Below, piece after piece: positions 10,475 through 20,907 of a stretch of DNA of 64,000 bases. The DNA is from Pseudomonas protegens (GTDB taxonomy: Bacteria > Pseudomonadota > Gammaproteobacteria > Pseudomonadales > Pseudomonadaceae), in assembly GCF_003363755.1 (NCBI RefSeq), contig NZ_CP031396.1, positions 2,170,001 to 2,234,000 of the forward strand, written 5' to 3'. The first letter of the stretch is position 1. Every line of letters starts with the position of its first letter. The translations under genes and the position numbers were made by a program. The notes under the pieces are model-generated. The model was given only the letters and a program-made list of their open reading frames with translations. It was not told the origin of the DNA and searched no databases.

Positions 10475-10966
10475 TCATTCGACGGCGGACGCTTCAATCT
10501 TGTCCAGGCGCGGCGCCTTGCCATTACAACGGCGCTGGTCCTGACGCTGGGCTACTTCTTGTACCTCACGGCGAGTAACAAGATCAGCCAAGCTGATACC
10601 GCTCAGAAATTCGTGAATCTGCAGGCTCAAGTCGCACCACAGGTGATGGGTCAGGCAGGTGTCGCCGGCATGGCAATCACCCAGCCCCTGGCATTTGGTT
10701 GCATCGACCGATTCATTCACCGCATCGATCACCTGAGCCACCTGAATCCCCTGCATGTCACGGGACAGCTGGTAGCCGCCACCAGGCCCCCGGACGCTGG
10801 ACACCAGGTTACTGCGGCGCAGTTTGGCGAAAAGCTGTTCGAGGTAGGACAGGGAGATGCCTTGGCGCTCAGAGATATCGGCCAGGGAGACCGGGCCATG
10901 TTGCGCGTGCAACGCCAGATCAAGCATGGCGGTCACGGCGTATCGGCCTTTAGTAGTCAGTCGCAT
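10475..10966 (-). CDS. iscR: Rrf2-family Fe-S cluster regulator IscR
   Basis: [2Fe-2S]-sensing transcription factor that represses the isc operon when clusters are abundant. The winged helix starts [20 protein letters not shown]. The cluster cysteines are in [15 protein letters not shown], and the usual ligand-region His follows in LTHHLWCDL. The ATG at 10966 is chosen because it gives the conserved 163-residue protein; the open frame to 11143 extends through the promoter and is not coding. It is autoregulated through the sites at 11008-11057. Confidence 0.96.
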   Translation of the reverse strand: MRLTTKGRYAVTAMLDLALHAQHGPVSLADISERQGISLSYLEQLFAKLRRSNLVSSVRGPGGGYQLSRDMQGIQVAQVIDAVNESVDATKCQGLGDCHAGDTCLTHHLWCDLSLQIHEFLSGISLADLVTRREVQEVAQRQDQRRCNGKAPRLDKIEASAVE

Positions 10967-10999
10967 GGACAAGTACCACGGAGTTTCGGAATGGACGCG

Positions 11000-11028
11000 A
11001 GTATGCAATACCCGAGTAATCGAGTCAA
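11000..11028 (-). promoter_or_regulatory. Sigma-70 promoter of iscR-iscSUA operon
   Basis: On the minus strand TTGACT (11023-11028) is separated by exactly 17 bases from CATACT (11000-11005), giving a good -35/-10 pair about 35 bases before the iscR ATG. The -35 lies inside an IscR type 1 site, so bound IscR would block RNA polymerase. Confidence 0.8.
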
Positions 11029-11032
11029 CTAT
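11008..11032 (-). promoter_or_regulatory. IscR type 1 operator, site 1
   Basis: The 25-base element starts ATAGTTGACT and ends TCGGGTAT on the minus strand. It matches the known type 1 pattern (ATASYYGACT, five bases, AGTCRRSTAT) except at about three central positions. It covers the -35 box of the isc promoter, consistent with repression. Confidence 0.75.
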
Positions 11033-11057
11033 AAGACCAACTACTTTAGTCGGGTTT
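11033..11057 (-). promoter_or_regulatory. IscR type 1 operator, site 2
   Basis: A second IscR-like element directly abuts the first on its upstream side. On the minus strand it carries the core CCCGACT-AAAGT-AGT. Two tandem type 1 sites resemble the arrangement known at iscR promoters in Enterobacteria. Confidence 0.6.
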
Positions 11058-11170
11058 ACCCGCAAAAGAGCGCGCAAATCATAGCAAAGTCTGCGACGTA
11101 ATGGCACAGCAGGATGGCAACACCTGACCTGCGGGTCACTCAAAGGGTATTAGGTCCTTTCGCTAGCAAG

Positions 11171-11191
11171 CCGGCCCACAGAGGGGGCCGG
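11171..11191. repeat. GC-rich inverted repeat between cysE and iscR
   Basis: CCGGCCC (11171-11177) and GGGCCGG (11185-11191) form a 7-base perfect stem with a 7-base loop. TTTT follows on the plus strand only, while the gene ending here (cysE) is on the minus strand. It may weaken read-through from cysE toward isc, but it is not a convincing intrinsic terminator in that direction. Confidence 0.4.
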
Positions 11192-11201
11192 TTTTGCGCC
11201 A

Positions 11202-11978
11202 TCAGCCGACCTGACTGCCGTCCTTGTCTTTGACTTCAGCGAAGTCTTCTTCACGCAATTGAGGCAGATCCTTGGCACAGTAATCACTGCCCAGATCCTT
11301 CAGCGCGCCACACATATCCTCCAGACGACCGTCGACTGCCTGCAGGTGATCCAGCAACTGCCCGATAGCCCGAGCCACCGGATCCGGCATGTCCTCGCCG
11401 ACACCGTAGGCATCGAAACCGAGTTTTTCCGCCATGGCCTTGCGCTTGGCCGCCTGCTCGTCGCTGGACTTCATGATGATCCGCCCAGGAATGCCCACCA
11501 CCGTCGCTCCGGCCGGCACCGCCTTGGTCACCACCGCATTGGAACCAACCTTGGCCCCCGCCCCCACAATAAAGGGACCCAGCACCTTGGCGCCCGCCCC
11601 CACCACCACACCGCCTTCCAGGGTCGGATGGCGCTTGCCCTTGTTCCAACTGGTGCCACCCAGGGTCACCCCTTGATAGAGGGTCACGTCATCACCGATC
11701 TCGGCGGTCTCGCCAATGACAATGCCCATGCCATGGTCGATAAAGAAGCGGCGGCCGACTTTGGCTCCCGGGTGAATTTCGATCCCGGTCAACCAACGAC
11801 CGAAGTTCGACACCAGCCGCGCCAGCCATTTCCAACCCATGCCCCACAAGGCGCCGGACAAACGATGAATCCAGATCGCGTGCATGCCTGGGTAGCAGGT
11901 CAACACCTCGAAGGCATTGCGCGCCGCCGGGTCACGATGAAACACGCTTTGGATATCTTCACGCAGACGCTCGAACAT
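11202..11978 (-). CDS. cysE: Serine O-acetyltransferase
   Basis: Makes O-acetylserine, the acceptor for sulfide in cysteine synthesis. After an alpha-helical N-terminus ([20 protein letters not shown]) comes a left-handed beta helix of hexapeptide repeats with the catalytic [19 protein letters not shown]. The ATG at 11978 overlaps the trmJ stop by one base (TGATG), so 258 residues are called rather than the GTG one codon earlier. Its place just before iscRS couples cysteine supply with cysteine use. Confidence 0.96.
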   Translation of the reverse strand: MFERLREDIQSVFHRDPAARNAFEVLTCYPGMHAIWIHRLSGALWGMGWKWLARLVSNFGRWLTGIEIHPGAKVGRRFFIDHGMGIVIGETAEIGDDVTLYQGVTLGGTSWNKGKRHPTLEGGVVVGAGAKVLGPFIVGAGAKVGSNAVVTKAVPAGATVVGIPGRIIMKSSDEQAAKRKAMAEKLGFDAYGVGEDMPDPVARAIGQLLDHLQAVDGRLEDMCGALKDLGSDYCAKDLPQLREEDFAEVKDKDGSQVG

Positions 11979-12751
11979 CACTGATCCTTCCGCTTTTGTA
12001 GCTCTCCACGGGCCGCTTTCTGGGTTTCCGTGAGAATGCCACGCAATATATTCATTTCCGCCCGGCTGACCGAGCTACGACCGTATAACCGACGCAGGCG
12101 TGCCATCAAGTGCCGCGGCTTTTCCGGATCGAGGAAGTCGATGGCCACCAGCGTCTGCTGCAGATGCTCGTAGAACCGCTCCAACTCATCCATGGTCGCC
12201 AGCTCTTCACTGCGCGGCGAAGCCACTTCATCCTTCTCTACCTTGGTTGGCCGGCCTTGGGCCGCCAGCCAGGACATGCGCACTTCATAAGTCAGCACCT
12301 GCACCGCCGCGGCCAGGTTCAGCGAGCTGAACTCCGGGTCCGACGGGATATGCACGTGGAAATGACATCGCTGCAGCTCATCATTGGTCAGGCCGGAATC
12401 TTCACGACCGAACACCAGGGCGATCTGCGCACCCTGCCCGGCTTCCTCGACCACCTTGAGACCGGACTCACGCGGATCAAGCAAGGGCCAGGGAATGCGC
12501 CGGTCACGAGCACTGGTACCAAACACCAGCGTGCAACCCGCCAATGCCTCCTCAAGGGTGGCGACTACCTGGGCATTGGCCAGGATATCGGTGGCACCGG
12601 AGGCACGCGCATCCGCCTCGTGAGACGGAAATACCCGGGGCTCCACCAGCACCAGCCGCGACAAGCCCATGTTCTTCATGGCACGCGCAGCCCCGCCGAT
12701 ATTGCCCGGATGACTGGTATTGACCAGGACGACACGAATGTTCTGCAGCAA
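11978..12751 (-). CDS. trmJ: tRNA (cytidine/uridine-2'-O-)-methyltransferase TrmJ
   Basis: SPOUT-family enzyme that 2'-O-methylates position 32 of tRNAs. The N-terminus [29 protein letters not shown] and the knot region ([16 protein letters not shown]) are diagnostic. No ATG occurs at the conserved N-terminus, so a TTG at 12751 (257 residues) is inferred; CTG one codon later is the alternative. The open frame reaches 13006, but that extension overlaps the divergent suhB start and is not conserved-looking. Confidence 0.9.
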   Translation of the reverse strand: MLQNIRVVLVNTSHPGNIGGAARAMKNMGLSRLVLVEPRVFPSHEADARASGATDILANAQVVATLEEALAGCTLVFGTSARDRRIPWPLLDPRESGLKVVEEAGQGAQIALVFGREDSGLTNDELQRCHFHVHIPSDPEFSSLNLAAAVQVLTYEVRMSWLAAQGRPTKVEKDEVASPRSEELATMDELERFYEHLQQTLVAIDFLDPEKPRHLMARLRRLYGRSSVSRAEMNILRGILTETQKAARGELQKRKDQ

Positions 12752-12996
12752 GGGATGCGCTCTCGGACACGATAAGGGGGAGCAAATCTTACCGAACAGG
12801 CAAGACTCCCGCCTCAAAAATAACCACCCGACAGATTCCAGCGCTCCAGAAAGGCGCCCAGCAACCGGCACAAACACTCGCCACCGGAGAACGCCACACA
12901 GCGGATCAATGCAATCAAAGCGAACACCAGCCTTCATCTGCAAAAGTTTTCTGCTAGAATGCTCGGCTTTCTTTAACAACCTTAGGTGACCTATCC

Positions 12997-13812
12997 ATGC
13001 AGCCAATGCTGAATATCGCGCTGCGCGCCGCCCGCAGCGCCAGTGAATTGATTTTCCGCTCCATCGAGCGCCTGGATACCATCAAGGTCGACGAAAAAGA
13101 CGCCAAAGACTACGTATCCGAAGTTGATCGCGCTGCCGAGCAGAAGATCATCGACGCGCTGCGCAAGGCCTACCCGACCCACGCCATCCTCGGCGAAGAG
13201 ACCGGCCTGCACGCTGGCAGCGGCGAAGGCGAAGACTACCTGTGGATCATCGACCCACTGGACGGCACCACCAACTTCCTGCGCGGCATCCCGCACTTTG
13301 CCGTGAGCATCGCCTGCAAATACCGTGGCCGCCTGGAACACGCCGTGGTCCTGGACCCGGTTCGCCAGGAAGAATTCACCGCCAGCCGTGGCCGTGGTGC
13401 CCAGCTGAACGGTCGCCGCCTGCGTGTCAGCGGCCGCACCAGCCTCGACGGCGCCCTGCTGGGCACCGGCTTCCCATTCCGTGACGACCAGATGGACAAC
13501 CTGGACAACTACCTGGGCATGTTCCGCGCCCTGGTTGGCCAGACCGCCGGCATCCGCCGCGCTGGTGCTGCAAGCCTGGACCTGGCCTACGTGGCCGCCG
13601 GTCGTTTCGACGCCTTCTGGGAGTCGGGCCTGTCCGAATGGGACATGGCAGCTGGCGCCCTGCTGATTCAAGAAGCCGGCGGCCTGGTGAGCGACTTCAC
13701 CGGCGGTCACGACTTCCTGGAAAAAGGCCACGTGGTAGCTGGCAACACCAAATGCTTCAAAGCGGTCCTGACCGCCATCCAGCCGCACCTGCCGGCCTCG
13801 CTGAAGCGCTAA
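12997..13812 (+). CDS. suhB: Inositol-1-monophosphatase family protein SuhB
   Basis: Mg-dependent phosphatase fold; in Gammaproteobacteria SuhB also takes part in rRNA antitermination. The metal-binding motifs are GEETG and WIIDPLDGTTNF, and WDMAAGALLIQEAGG is the C-terminal family signature. It is 271 residues, divergent from trmJ. A -10-like TAGAAT lies at 12955-12960, and a strong terminator follows the stop codon. Confidence 0.95.
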   Translation: MQPMLNIALRAARSASELIFRSIERLDTIKVDEKDAKDYVSEVDRAAEQKIIDALRKAYPTHAILGEETGLHAGSGEGEDYLWIIDPLDGTTNFLRGIPHFAVSIACKYRGRLEHAVVLDPVRQEEFTASRGRGAQLNGRRLRVSGRTSLDGALLGTGFPFRDDQMDNLDNYLGMFRALVGQTAGIRRAGAASLDLAYVAAGRFDAFWESGLSEWDMAAGALLIQEAGGLVSDFTGGHDFLEKGHVVAGNTKCFKAVLTAIQPHLPASLKR

Positions 13813-13823
13813 GCGCCAGCGAC

Positions 13824-13853
13824 AAAAAAAGCACCCCGAGGGGTGCTTTTTTT
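13824..13853 (+). terminator. Rho-independent terminator after suhB
   Basis: A seven-A tract, then the hairpin GCACCCC-GAG-GGGTGC with an 11-base spacing to the stop codon, then a run of seven T. The flanking A and T tracts make it potentially bidirectional. Confidence 0.9.
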
Positions 13854-13868
13854 ATGCCTGCAATTCCC

Positions 13869-13936
13869 GCAGGAGCCGGCTTGCCGGCGAATCGGATCTT
13901 GAGATCACCTTCGCCGGCAAGCAGACGCCTACAGGC
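13869..13936. repeat. REP-type inverted pair (REPIN-like)
   Basis: Two copies of a short GC-rich palindromic element face each other. The first reads GCAGGAGCCGGCTTGCCGGC (from 13869). The second, on the minus strand, shares GCTTGCCGGCGAA and begins CCTGTAGGCG. This layout is typical of REP doublets that fill gaps between genes in the P. fluorescens group. It lies between convergent suhB and the glycine-zipper gene. Confidence 0.7.
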
Positions 13937-13941
13937 CGGGG

Positions 13942-14496
13942 TTATTGGCCGGGTTGATTCTGGTTTTGACCCAGAATCAGACGCCCCTCTTTATCCACCG
14001 GAATCTGGTTGCCCGGATCACGATCCATGCGCACCTGACCTTGCTTGCCGCCCAGGTCGTACTTCACGTCATAACCCACGACCTTCTCACTGATGTCATT
14101 GACTGTATTACAGCGAGTCTGGGTGGTGGTGTAGGTGTCACGTTCCTGCATGCCTTCCTGCACCTTGTTGCCGGCATAGCCACCGCCAACCGCACCCGCC
14201 ACAGTGGCGATCTTCTTGCCATTACCACCACCAATCATGCTACCCAGCAGACCACCGCCCACCGCTCCCGCCACGGTACCCAGGATCTGATGTTCATCCT
14301 TGACCGGGCGCTGACGAGTCACGGCGACGTCCTTACAGACTTCACGAGGGGTCTTGATCTGTTGTTTGACCGGCTGTACGGCCAGCACTTGCGCATACTC
14401 AGGGCCGCTTTTAACCAGGCTGTAGGTGGCAACAGCACCCCCGGCGGTGACACCGACAGCACCCAATACCGCACCAACCAGCAACGACTTGTTCAC
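13942..14496 (-). CDS. Glycine-zipper 2TM-domain envelope protein
   Basis: Predicted envelope protein of 184 residues. The N-terminal hydrophobic segment (VNKSLLVGAVLGAVGVTAGG) is a signal or anchor. A central glycine zipper (ILGTVAGAVGGGLLGSMIGGG, then IATVAGAVGGGYAGNKV) resembles the SlyB/PcP family 17-kDa surface antigen domain. The start is a GTG at 14496 preceded by AGGAGG; the upstream ATG at 14517 lacks such a site. The precise function is unknown; related proteins affect outer-membrane integrity. Confidence 0.8.
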   Translation of the reverse strand: MNKSLLVGAVLGAVGVTAGGAVATYSLVKSGPEYAQVLAVQPVKQQIKTPREVCKDVAVTRQRPVKDEHQILGTVAGAVGGGLLGSMIGGGNGKKIATVAGAVGGGYAGNKVQEGMQERDTYTTTQTRCNTVNDISEKVVGYDVKYDLGGKQGQVRMDRDPGNQIPVDKEGRLILGQNQNQPGQ

Positions 14497-14556
14497 GTGA
14501 ACCTCCTGACCATACAAACGGGACTTGGCCCGCGCTTCTCCCAGCGTTGGAGCAAT

Positions 14557-14590
14557 AAAAAAGGCGCGAGTTCAACACTCGCGCCTTTTT
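14557..14590 (-). terminator. Rho-independent terminator of the queA-tgt-yajC-secDF operon
   Basis: Stem GGCGCGAG / CTCGCGCC flanked by A and T tracts on both sides, 29 bases beyond the secF stop on the minus strand. It also separates the operon from the downstream glycine-zipper gene. Confidence 0.88.
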
Positions 14591-14618
14591 AACTGACAGC
14601 CGGAAAAGGGCTAGATCC

Positions 14619-15533
14619 TCATGGACGGTCGTCCACTTCCTTCTCGGTATTGGCCGGAGGAATCAGGTCCTCGCTGTTCAGGTTCAGCCAGATCAGCACC
14701 ACGTTGGCGATGTAGATCGACGAGTAGGTACCCGCCAGAACACCGACAAACAGGGCGATGGAGAAGCCCCACAGGTTATCGCCACCAAAGAACAGCAGCG
14801 CGATGATCGCCAGCAAGGTGGAGATCGAAGTCGCCATGGTCCGTAGCAGGGTCTGAGTGGTCGAGATGTTGATGTTCTCGATCAGGCTGGCCTTGCGCAG
14901 CACACGGAAGTTCTCACGCACCCGGTCGAACACCACGATGGTGTCGTTGAGGGAGTAACCGATGATCGCCAGCACCGCCGCCAGCACCGTCAGGTCAAAG
15001 GTGATCTGGAAGAACGAGAGGATACCCACCGTCACGATCACGTCGTGGATCAGCGAAACGATCGCGCCCACCGCGAACTTCCACTGAAAGCGGAAGGCCA
15101 GGTAGATCAGGATACCGCCCAGGGCCATGAGCATGCCGAGGCCGCCCTGGTCCCGCAGCTCTTCACCCACTTGCGGACCGACAAACTCGACGCGCTTGAC
15201 CTGCGCCGGGTTGTCACCGCCAACCTTCTGCAGCGCCTCGGCCACCTGGTGGCCCAGTTGCGGGTCTTCACCCGGCATCCGCACCAGCAGATCAGTGGTC
15301 GCACCGAAGCTCTGCACGATGGCTTCGTGATAACCGGCATCGTTCAGTTGCGAACGCACCTTCATCACATCCGCGGGACGCTCGTAGGTCAGCTCGATGA
15401 GCGTACCGCCGGTGAAGTCCAGACCGTAGTTCAAGCCTTTGTGGAACCAGCTGAACAACGCCAGGATGGTGAGCAGCACAGTGACGCCGAACGCAACGTT
15501 GCGCACGCCCATGAAGTTAATAGTACGTAACAT
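14619..15533 (-). CDS. secF: Protein translocase subunit SecF
   Basis: Inner-membrane partner of SecD that uses the proton gradient to help pull proteins through SecYEG. The N-terminal membrane helix is followed by GLDFTGGTLIELTYERPADV (periplasmic P1 domain start). Five further helices follow, with the family block IGYSLNDTIVVFDRVREN. Length 304 is normal. It lies 9 bases after secD. Confidence 0.97.
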   Translation of the reverse strand: MLRTINFMGVRNVAFGVTVLLTILALFSWFHKGLNYGLDFTGGTLIELTYERPADVMKVRSQLNDAGYHEAIVQSFGATTDLLVRMPGEDPQLGHQVAEALQKVGGDNPAQVKRVEFVGPQVGEELRDQGGLGMLMALGGILIYLAFRFQWKFAVGAIVSLIHDVIVTVGILSFFQITFDLTVLAAVLAIIGYSLNDTIVVFDRVRENFRVLRKASLIENINISTTQTLLRTMATSISTLLAIIALLFFGGDNLWGFSIALFVGVLAGTYSSIYIANVVLIWLNLNSEDLIPPANTEKEVDDRP

Positions 15534-15542
15534 GGCAGCCCC

Positions 15543-17411
15543 TTAAATCCACAACTTCTTGAAGTCACGACCGCCGAAGATCAGGTTGACCATCGCACGG
15601 GTCAGCCAGATGGCCGTGAACATCGAGGTAAAGATCCCGAGGGACATGGTCACCGCAAAGCCTTTCACCGGACCGGTACCCATGGCGAACAGAATGCCGC
15701 CCACCAGCAAGGTGGTCAGGTTGGAGTCCAGGATCGCGGTGAATGCCCGGCCGAAGCCTTCGTTGATTGCCCGCTGCACACTCATGCCGGCGGCGAGCTC
15801 TTCACGTATCCGCGAGAAGATCAGTACGTTGGCGTCCACCGCCATACCCATGGTCAAGACGATACCGGCGATACCCGGCAGGGTCAGCGTCGCCCCCAGC
15901 AGGGACATCAGGGCCAGCAGCAGTACCATGTTCAATGCCAGCGCCACAGTAGCGATGACACCGAAGAAACGGTAGATGGCGATAATGAACAGCGACACGA
16001 ACAGCATGCCCCACAGGGACGCATCGATACCCTTGGTGATGTTGTCAGCACCCAGGCTTGGACCGATTGTGCGCTCTTCGGCGAAGTACATCGGCGCCGC
16101 CAGACCACCGGCACGCAGCAACAGCGCCAGCTCGGAAGACTCGCCCTGACCGTTCAGGCCGGTGATGCGGAACTGGCTGCCCAGTGGCGACTGGATGGTC
16201 GCCAGGCTGATGATCTTCTTCTCTTCCTTGAAGGTCTGCACCGCCACGTCTTTCTCGACACCGTTCACCACTTGCTTGGTGTAGGTGGTGGTCGGCTTCT
16301 GCTCGATGAAGATCACCGCCATGCTGCGACCGACATTGCTGCGAGTCGAACGGTTCATCAGCTCGCCACCGTGACCATCAAGCTTGATGTTCACCTGTGG
16401 ACGGCCGTGTTCGTCGTAACCGGCCTGGGCATCGGTCACCTGGTCACCGGTGATGATCAGGCCACGCTCGATCAGAGCAGGAGGACGGTTGCCCTCACGG
16501 AATTCGAAGGACTCGGAAGTCGCCTTGGAAGCACCCGGCTCGGCGGCCAGACGGAATTCCAGGTTGGCGGTCTTGCCCAGGATCCGCTTGGCTTCAGCGG
16601 TGTCCTGCACGCCCGGCAGCTCAACCACGATACGGTTGGCACCCTGACGCTGAACCAGAGGCTCGGCCACACCCAGCTCGTTGACCCGGTTACGCACGGT
16701 GGTCAAGTTCTGCTTGATGGAGTATTCACGGATTTCCGCCAGCTTGGCCGGGGTCATCGCCAGACGCAGCACCGGTTGGCCATTGAGGTCGGCCGGTACG
16801 ATATCGAAATCGTTGAAGTTCTTGCGGATCAGCGAACGGGCCTGTTCACGGCTGTCTTCATCGCTGAAGCCCAGCTGGATGGCGCCATTGAGCTGCGGCA
16901 GGCTGCGATAGCGCAGACGCTCTTTGCGCAGCAGGCTCTTGACGTCGCCTTCATAGACTTTCAGGCGCGCGTCGAGGGCTTTGTCCATGTCCACTTCCAG
17001 CAGGAAGTGCACACCACCGGACAAGTCCAGACCCAGTTTCATCGGGTGCGCACCCAGGTTGCGCAGCCATTGCGGAGTGGTTTGCGCCAGGTTCAACGCC
17101 ACCACATAGTCATCGCCCAGCGCCTTGCGCACTACATCCTTGGCCGGAAGCTGGTCTTCCTTGTTGGTCAAGCGCAGCAGGCCGCCCTTGCCGTTGGCAG
17201 CAATGGAAGCAGCCTTGACCTTGATACCGGCGTCGGTGAGCGCTTTGCTCGCACGATCCAGATCCGCCTGAGTGACCTGCAACGCAGTGCTCGCACCGCT
17301 GACCTGAATGGCCGGATCATCAGGGTATAGATTGGGAGCGGAATAAATAAAACCGATCGCCAGCACCGCCAGGATCAGTAGGTACTTCCACAGAGGGTAT
17401 TTGTTCAGCAT
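15543..17411 (-). CDS. secD: Protein translocase subunit SecD
   Basis: Large subunit of the SecDF accessory complex. It has an N-terminal helix (MLNKYPLWKYLLILAVLAIGF), a large periplasmic domain containing LGLDLSGGVHFLLEVDMDKA, and a C-terminal five-helix block with GMAVDANVLIFSRIREEL. The ATG at 17411 gives 622 residues; a GTG one codon earlier is possible. It is cotranscribed with yajC and secF. Confidence 0.97.
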   Translation of the reverse strand: MLNKYPLWKYLLILAVLAIGFIYSAPNLYPDDPAIQVSGASTALQVTQADLDRASKALTDAGIKVKAASIAANGKGGLLRLTNKEDQLPAKDVVRKALGDDYVVALNLAQTTPQWLRNLGAHPMKLGLDLSGGVHFLLEVDMDKALDARLKVYEGDVKSLLRKERLRYRSLPQLNGAIQLGFSDEDSREQARSLIRKNFNDFDIVPADLNGQPVLRLAMTPAKLAEIREYSIKQNLTTVRNRVNELGVAEPLVQRQGANRIVVELPGVQDTAEAKRILGKTANLEFRLAAEPGASKATSESFEFREGNRPPALIERGLIITGDQVTDAQAGYDEHGRPQVNIKLDGHGGELMNRSTRSNVGRSMAVIFIEQKPTTTYTKQVVNGVEKDVAVQTFKEEKKIISLATIQSPLGSQFRITGLNGQGESSELALLLRAGGLAAPMYFAEERTIGPSLGADNITKGIDASLWGMLFVSLFIIAIYRFFGVIATVALALNMVLLLALMSLLGATLTLPGIAGIVLTMGMAVDANVLIFSRIREELAAGMSVQRAINEGFGRAFTAILDSNLTTLLVGGILFAMGTGPVKGFAVTMSLGIFTSMFTAIWLTRAMVNLIFGGRDFKKLWI

Positions 17412-17473
17412 CACGCCGCCCGTTTATGACGCGGGGCGCCTTGCGCGCCCCGTCGATTGGTAAAAGATGAAAC

Positions 17474-17812
17474 TTAGATGGCTTTCAGCGTGCCTTTTGG
17501 CAGCGTGGCAGCGATCGCGCCCTTCTGGAACTTCAGCTCAACGGAGTCCGACACTTCCAGAACCACGAAGTCGTCGGTCACCTTGTTGATCTTGCCGGCG
17601 ATACCGCCAGTGGTCACAACTTCGTCGCCTTTCTGCAGGCTGCCGAGCAGGTTCTTCTGCTCTTTGGCGCGCTTGGCCTGCGGGCGCCAGATCATCAGAT
17701 AGAAGATGACCAGGAAGCCAACCAGGAAAATCCACTCGAAACCAGTGCCAGCAGGACCGGCAGCGGCAGGTGCAGCGGCGTCCGCATACGCGGCAGGGAT
17801 CAAAAAGCTCAT
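17474..17812 (-). CDS. yajC: Sec translocon accessory protein YajC
   Basis: Small single-span membrane protein (112 residues) associated with SecDF. The N-terminus MSFLIPAAYADAAAP is followed by the transmembrane segment WIFLVGFLVIFYLMIWRPQ, then a basic stretch and a cytoplasmic beta domain (GDEVVTTGGIAGKINKVTDD). It is positioned between tgt and secD in the classical order. Confidence 0.97.
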   Translation of the reverse strand: MSFLIPAAYADAAAPAAAGPAGTGFEWIFLVGFLVIFYLMIWRPQAKRAKEQKNLLGSLQKGDEVVTTGGIAGKINKVTDDFVVLEVSDSVELKFQKGAIAATLPKGTLKAI

Positions 17813-17859
17813 TTAACACTCCGATAATTGCAAAATTAGTGGCTTAACGTCTTTAGAAC

Positions 17860-20054
<2,195 letters not shown>

Positions 20055-20120
20055 GATGGGGTTCGTCTAGCAGGGCCGGAAAGTTTAGCGGAATAACTAA
20101 AAATTGACCACGAAAGCCGA

Positions 20121-20149
20121 TTGACCAACGGTAACTGCCTCTCTATACT
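20121..20149 (+). promoter_or_regulatory. Sigma-70 promoter of tRNA-Leu
   Basis: TTGACC (20121-20126), a 17-base spacer, and TATACT (20144-20149) lie 14 bases before the mature tRNA 5' end. This is the closest match to the sigma-70 consensus noticed in the window. Confidence 0.85.
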
Positions 20150-20162
20150 TCGCCGCCATTGA

Positions 20163-20247
20163 GCCCTGATGGCGGAATTGGTAGACGCGGCGGATTCAAA
20201 ATCCGTTTTCGCAAGAAGTGGGAGTTCGAGTCTCCCTCGGGGCACCA
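20163..20247 (+). tRNA. tRNA-Leu (anticodon CAA)
   Basis: Class II tRNA of 85 bases. The acceptor stem is GCCCTGA paired with TCGGGGC, followed by an encoded ACCA end. The D-arm contains GGTAGACGC, the anticodon loop TTCAAAA gives anticodon CAA (reads UUG), a long variable arm is present, and the T-arm carries GTTCGAGTC. The tRNA is a single copy, between queA and the terminator at 20287. Confidence 0.95.
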
Positions 20248-20286
20248 AGTACATATCTCAAGATGCCGCTCAATGCATCTTGAACC

Positions 20287-20318
20287 AAAAAAAACCGGCC
20301 ACCTGAGCCGGTTTTTTT
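20287..20318. terminator. Bidirectional terminator between tRNA-Leu and small exported protein gene
   Basis: Eight A, stem CCGGC / GCCGG with GCCACCTGA-type loop bases, then seven T. It lies 40 bases after the tRNA on the plus strand and 17 bases after the stop of the convergent minus-strand gene, so it can serve both. Confidence 0.88.
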
Positions 20319-20334
20319 GTGCCTGTCCGAATAC

Positions 20335-20802
20335 CTATTCGCTCTGAATCGGCCCCTTGGTTCCGGCATCGGTATCCATCCACACATCTTCATTCTTCAG
20401 GCGTCGATCACCTTGAATGGTGAACAGCAGCGTGCCCTGACGAAATTGCAGGGCGCCATCCGTGCGCTTGGCTTTGACCTCTTTGCCGTTCACCCACACA
20501 TGCTCTTTGGCATCGATACGAATGGTGGCGACTGTCGCGCCAGTATCGCTTTTGGCCGTCCATTGTCCGGCGTAGGGGGTCTGTTCCTTGGCGCTGTCAG
20601 CAGCAGCGGCGGGTGTGTAAGGGTCGGCAAATCCGGCCTTGGCGTTTTCCGCCTTGCTCTTGTGGATGTCGCATCCCTGAAGCTCGGTCATTTGGGTACA
20701 GCCCGATTGCTCAAGCTGCTGGCGATACTTTTCATTGATGGCATGGGCCGGGGACTGGACAAACAGCAAAGCCACCAGTGCCGGCCAAACGAACTTGTTC
20801 AT
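20335..20802 (-). CDS. Exported protein of unknown function
   Basis: 155 residues with a clear Sec signal peptide (MNKFVWPALVALLFVQSPAHA, cleavage after AHA). The mature part has two cysteines in a short motif (SGCTQMTELQGCDIH) that could form a disulfide, then a predicted beta-rich domain (WTAKSDTGATVATIRIDAKEHVWVNGKEV). I do not recognise a family. The ATG at 20802 is chosen because it gives the signal peptide; the frame to 20883 has a non-signal extension. Preceded by AGAGCG, a weak ribosome site. Confidence 0.75.
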   Translation of the reverse strand: MNKFVWPALVALLFVQSPAHAINEKYRQQLEQSGCTQMTELQGCDIHKSKAENAKAGFADPYTPAAAADSAKEQTPYAGQWTAKSDTGATVATIRIDAKEHVWVNGKEVKAKRTDGALQFRQGTLLFTIQGDRRLKNEDVWMDTDAGTKGPIQSE

Positions 20803-20907
20803 TGTGCGCTCTCTTCTGATCAAATCTCTGTGCTCAACAATAGCCCGACTGCAAACACGTGCTGGGCGAAATCGGGCTGGCAAGGCTTGTGCTCAAGCCG
20901 TCTCTCG

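Noticed and set aside
11171..11191. Intrinsic terminator for cysE
   Set aside because: The stem is good, but the T-run follows on the plus strand, opposite to cysE transcription; listed only as an inverted repeat.
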